Shown one piece after another: positions 63,670-64,000 of a DNA stretch of 64,000 nucleotides. The stretch comes from Prorocentrum cordatum (lineage: Eukaryota > Sar > Dinophyceae > Prorocentrales > Prorocentraceae). The DNA is taken from contig CAUYUJ010016372.1 of assembly GCA_963575745.1 (NCBI GenBank), positions 85,760 to 149,759 of the forward strand, read 5' to 3'. Numbering within the stretch: position 1 is the stretch's first letter; the number at the start of each line of letters is the position of its first letter. Below the pieces are notes generated by a model, which ran no database searches, had not been told where the DNA came from, and saw nothing but the letters and a program-made list of their open reading frames with translations. A program made the position numbers and the translations under genes.

Positions 63670-63895
63670 GCCCGAGTTATCCGGGGTAACTCGGGTCCGG
63701 GGTAACTCGGGTTTGGATTCCCGAAAAAGGAACCCGAGTTACCCCTGACCCGAGTTACCCCTGATGATTCGGAGCTCTGGACGCCCGAGTTATCCGGGGT
63801 AACTCGGGTCCGGGATAACTCGGGTTCGGACTCCCCGAAAAACGAACCCGAGTTAGCCCTGACCCGAGTTACCCCTGATGATTCGGGGCTCTGAC
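63670..63895. repeat. Two tandem 112-bp units of alternating CCCGAGTTA dyads
   Basis: Each unit holds CGCCCGAGTTATCCGGGGTA, ACTCGGGTCCGG, a CCCGAAAAA(G/C)GAACCCGAG box and a TACCCCTGATGATTCGG end. CCCGAGTTA(C/T)CC and GGGTAACTCGGG alternate four times per unit, so many hairpins are possible. Confidence 0.9.
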
Positions 63896-63935
63896 ACAGG
63901 GTCCCAAGGTCGGGGGCGCGCAAACATGGATTAGC

Positions 63936-63975
63936 GATCCATGGGTTTGGCGCGCGGTCGCCAAATCCATGGATC
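63936..63975. repeat. Hairpin with 17-bp arms and 6-base loop
   Basis: GATCCATGGGTTTGGCG (63936-63952) and CGCCAAATCCATGGATC (63959-63975) pair with a single G-T wobble. No U-run follows within the window, so a terminator is not indicated. Confidence 0.88.
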
Positions 63976-64000
63976 GGGGGAGGTGCCCTCCCCAAGATGC

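Overview
The window looks like dinoflagellate nuclear DNA, in a gene-poor, repeat-dominated stretch. The inference rests on GC-rich sequence, dense (GAG/CTC)n and (ATC)n microsatellites, retroelement proteins with long Lys and Ser runs, and a probable intron with a non-canonical GA donor and an AG|G acceptor. No housekeeping gene, tRNA, rRNA or spliced-leader gene was recognised. Every recognisable coding region belongs to a mobile element or is a decayed or anonymous fragment.

Layout. 0-3.5 kb: minus-strand retrotransposon, with a gag-like ORF (1550-3460) overlapping a reverse-transcriptase ORF in the -1 frame that runs off the left edge. 4.1-4.4 kb: a 33-codon in-frame duplication in an unknown minus-strand ORF. 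4.6-11 kb: a Helitron-type Rep-helicase gene on the plus strand. It has a treble-clef zinc-finger array, a Rep domain, an apparent GA-AG intron and a Pif1-family helicase. A 1.1 kb tandem duplication repeats the end of the intron plus the next exon. The gene has a frameshift, an in-frame stop and changes at key HUH and Walker residues. 11.8-15 kb: satellite-like arrays (385-bp and about 292-bp units) and an inverted-repeat element. 15-23.5 kb: microsatellites and degraded minus-strand pseudogenes (an Arg/Lys-rich protein, an OTU-like fragment, a LINE endonuclease fragment). 24-29.6 kb: three copies of a 160-170 bp MITE with 8-bp target duplications. 30-44 kb: minisatellites, including a 90-bp array with three-monomer higher-order structure, tandem duplications, poly-C/poly-G inverted repeats and strong palindromes. 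44-64 kb: four copies of a dispersed 170-bp repeat, an 82-bp repeat family found in opposite orientations at two loci, large (ATC)n arrays inside a 1.19-kb tandem duplication, a fourth MITE copy and further inverted-repeat elements.

The parts do not form a pathway. They read as layers of transposon insertion, tandem duplication and microsatellite growth. The most informative items are the Helitron with its duplicated intron-exon segment, the gag/pol overlap with a possible -1 slip site, and the MITE family, one copy of which has a paralogous empty site inside the window. Coordinates of repeats were read by eye and are good to about 5-20 bases unless exact ends are stated.
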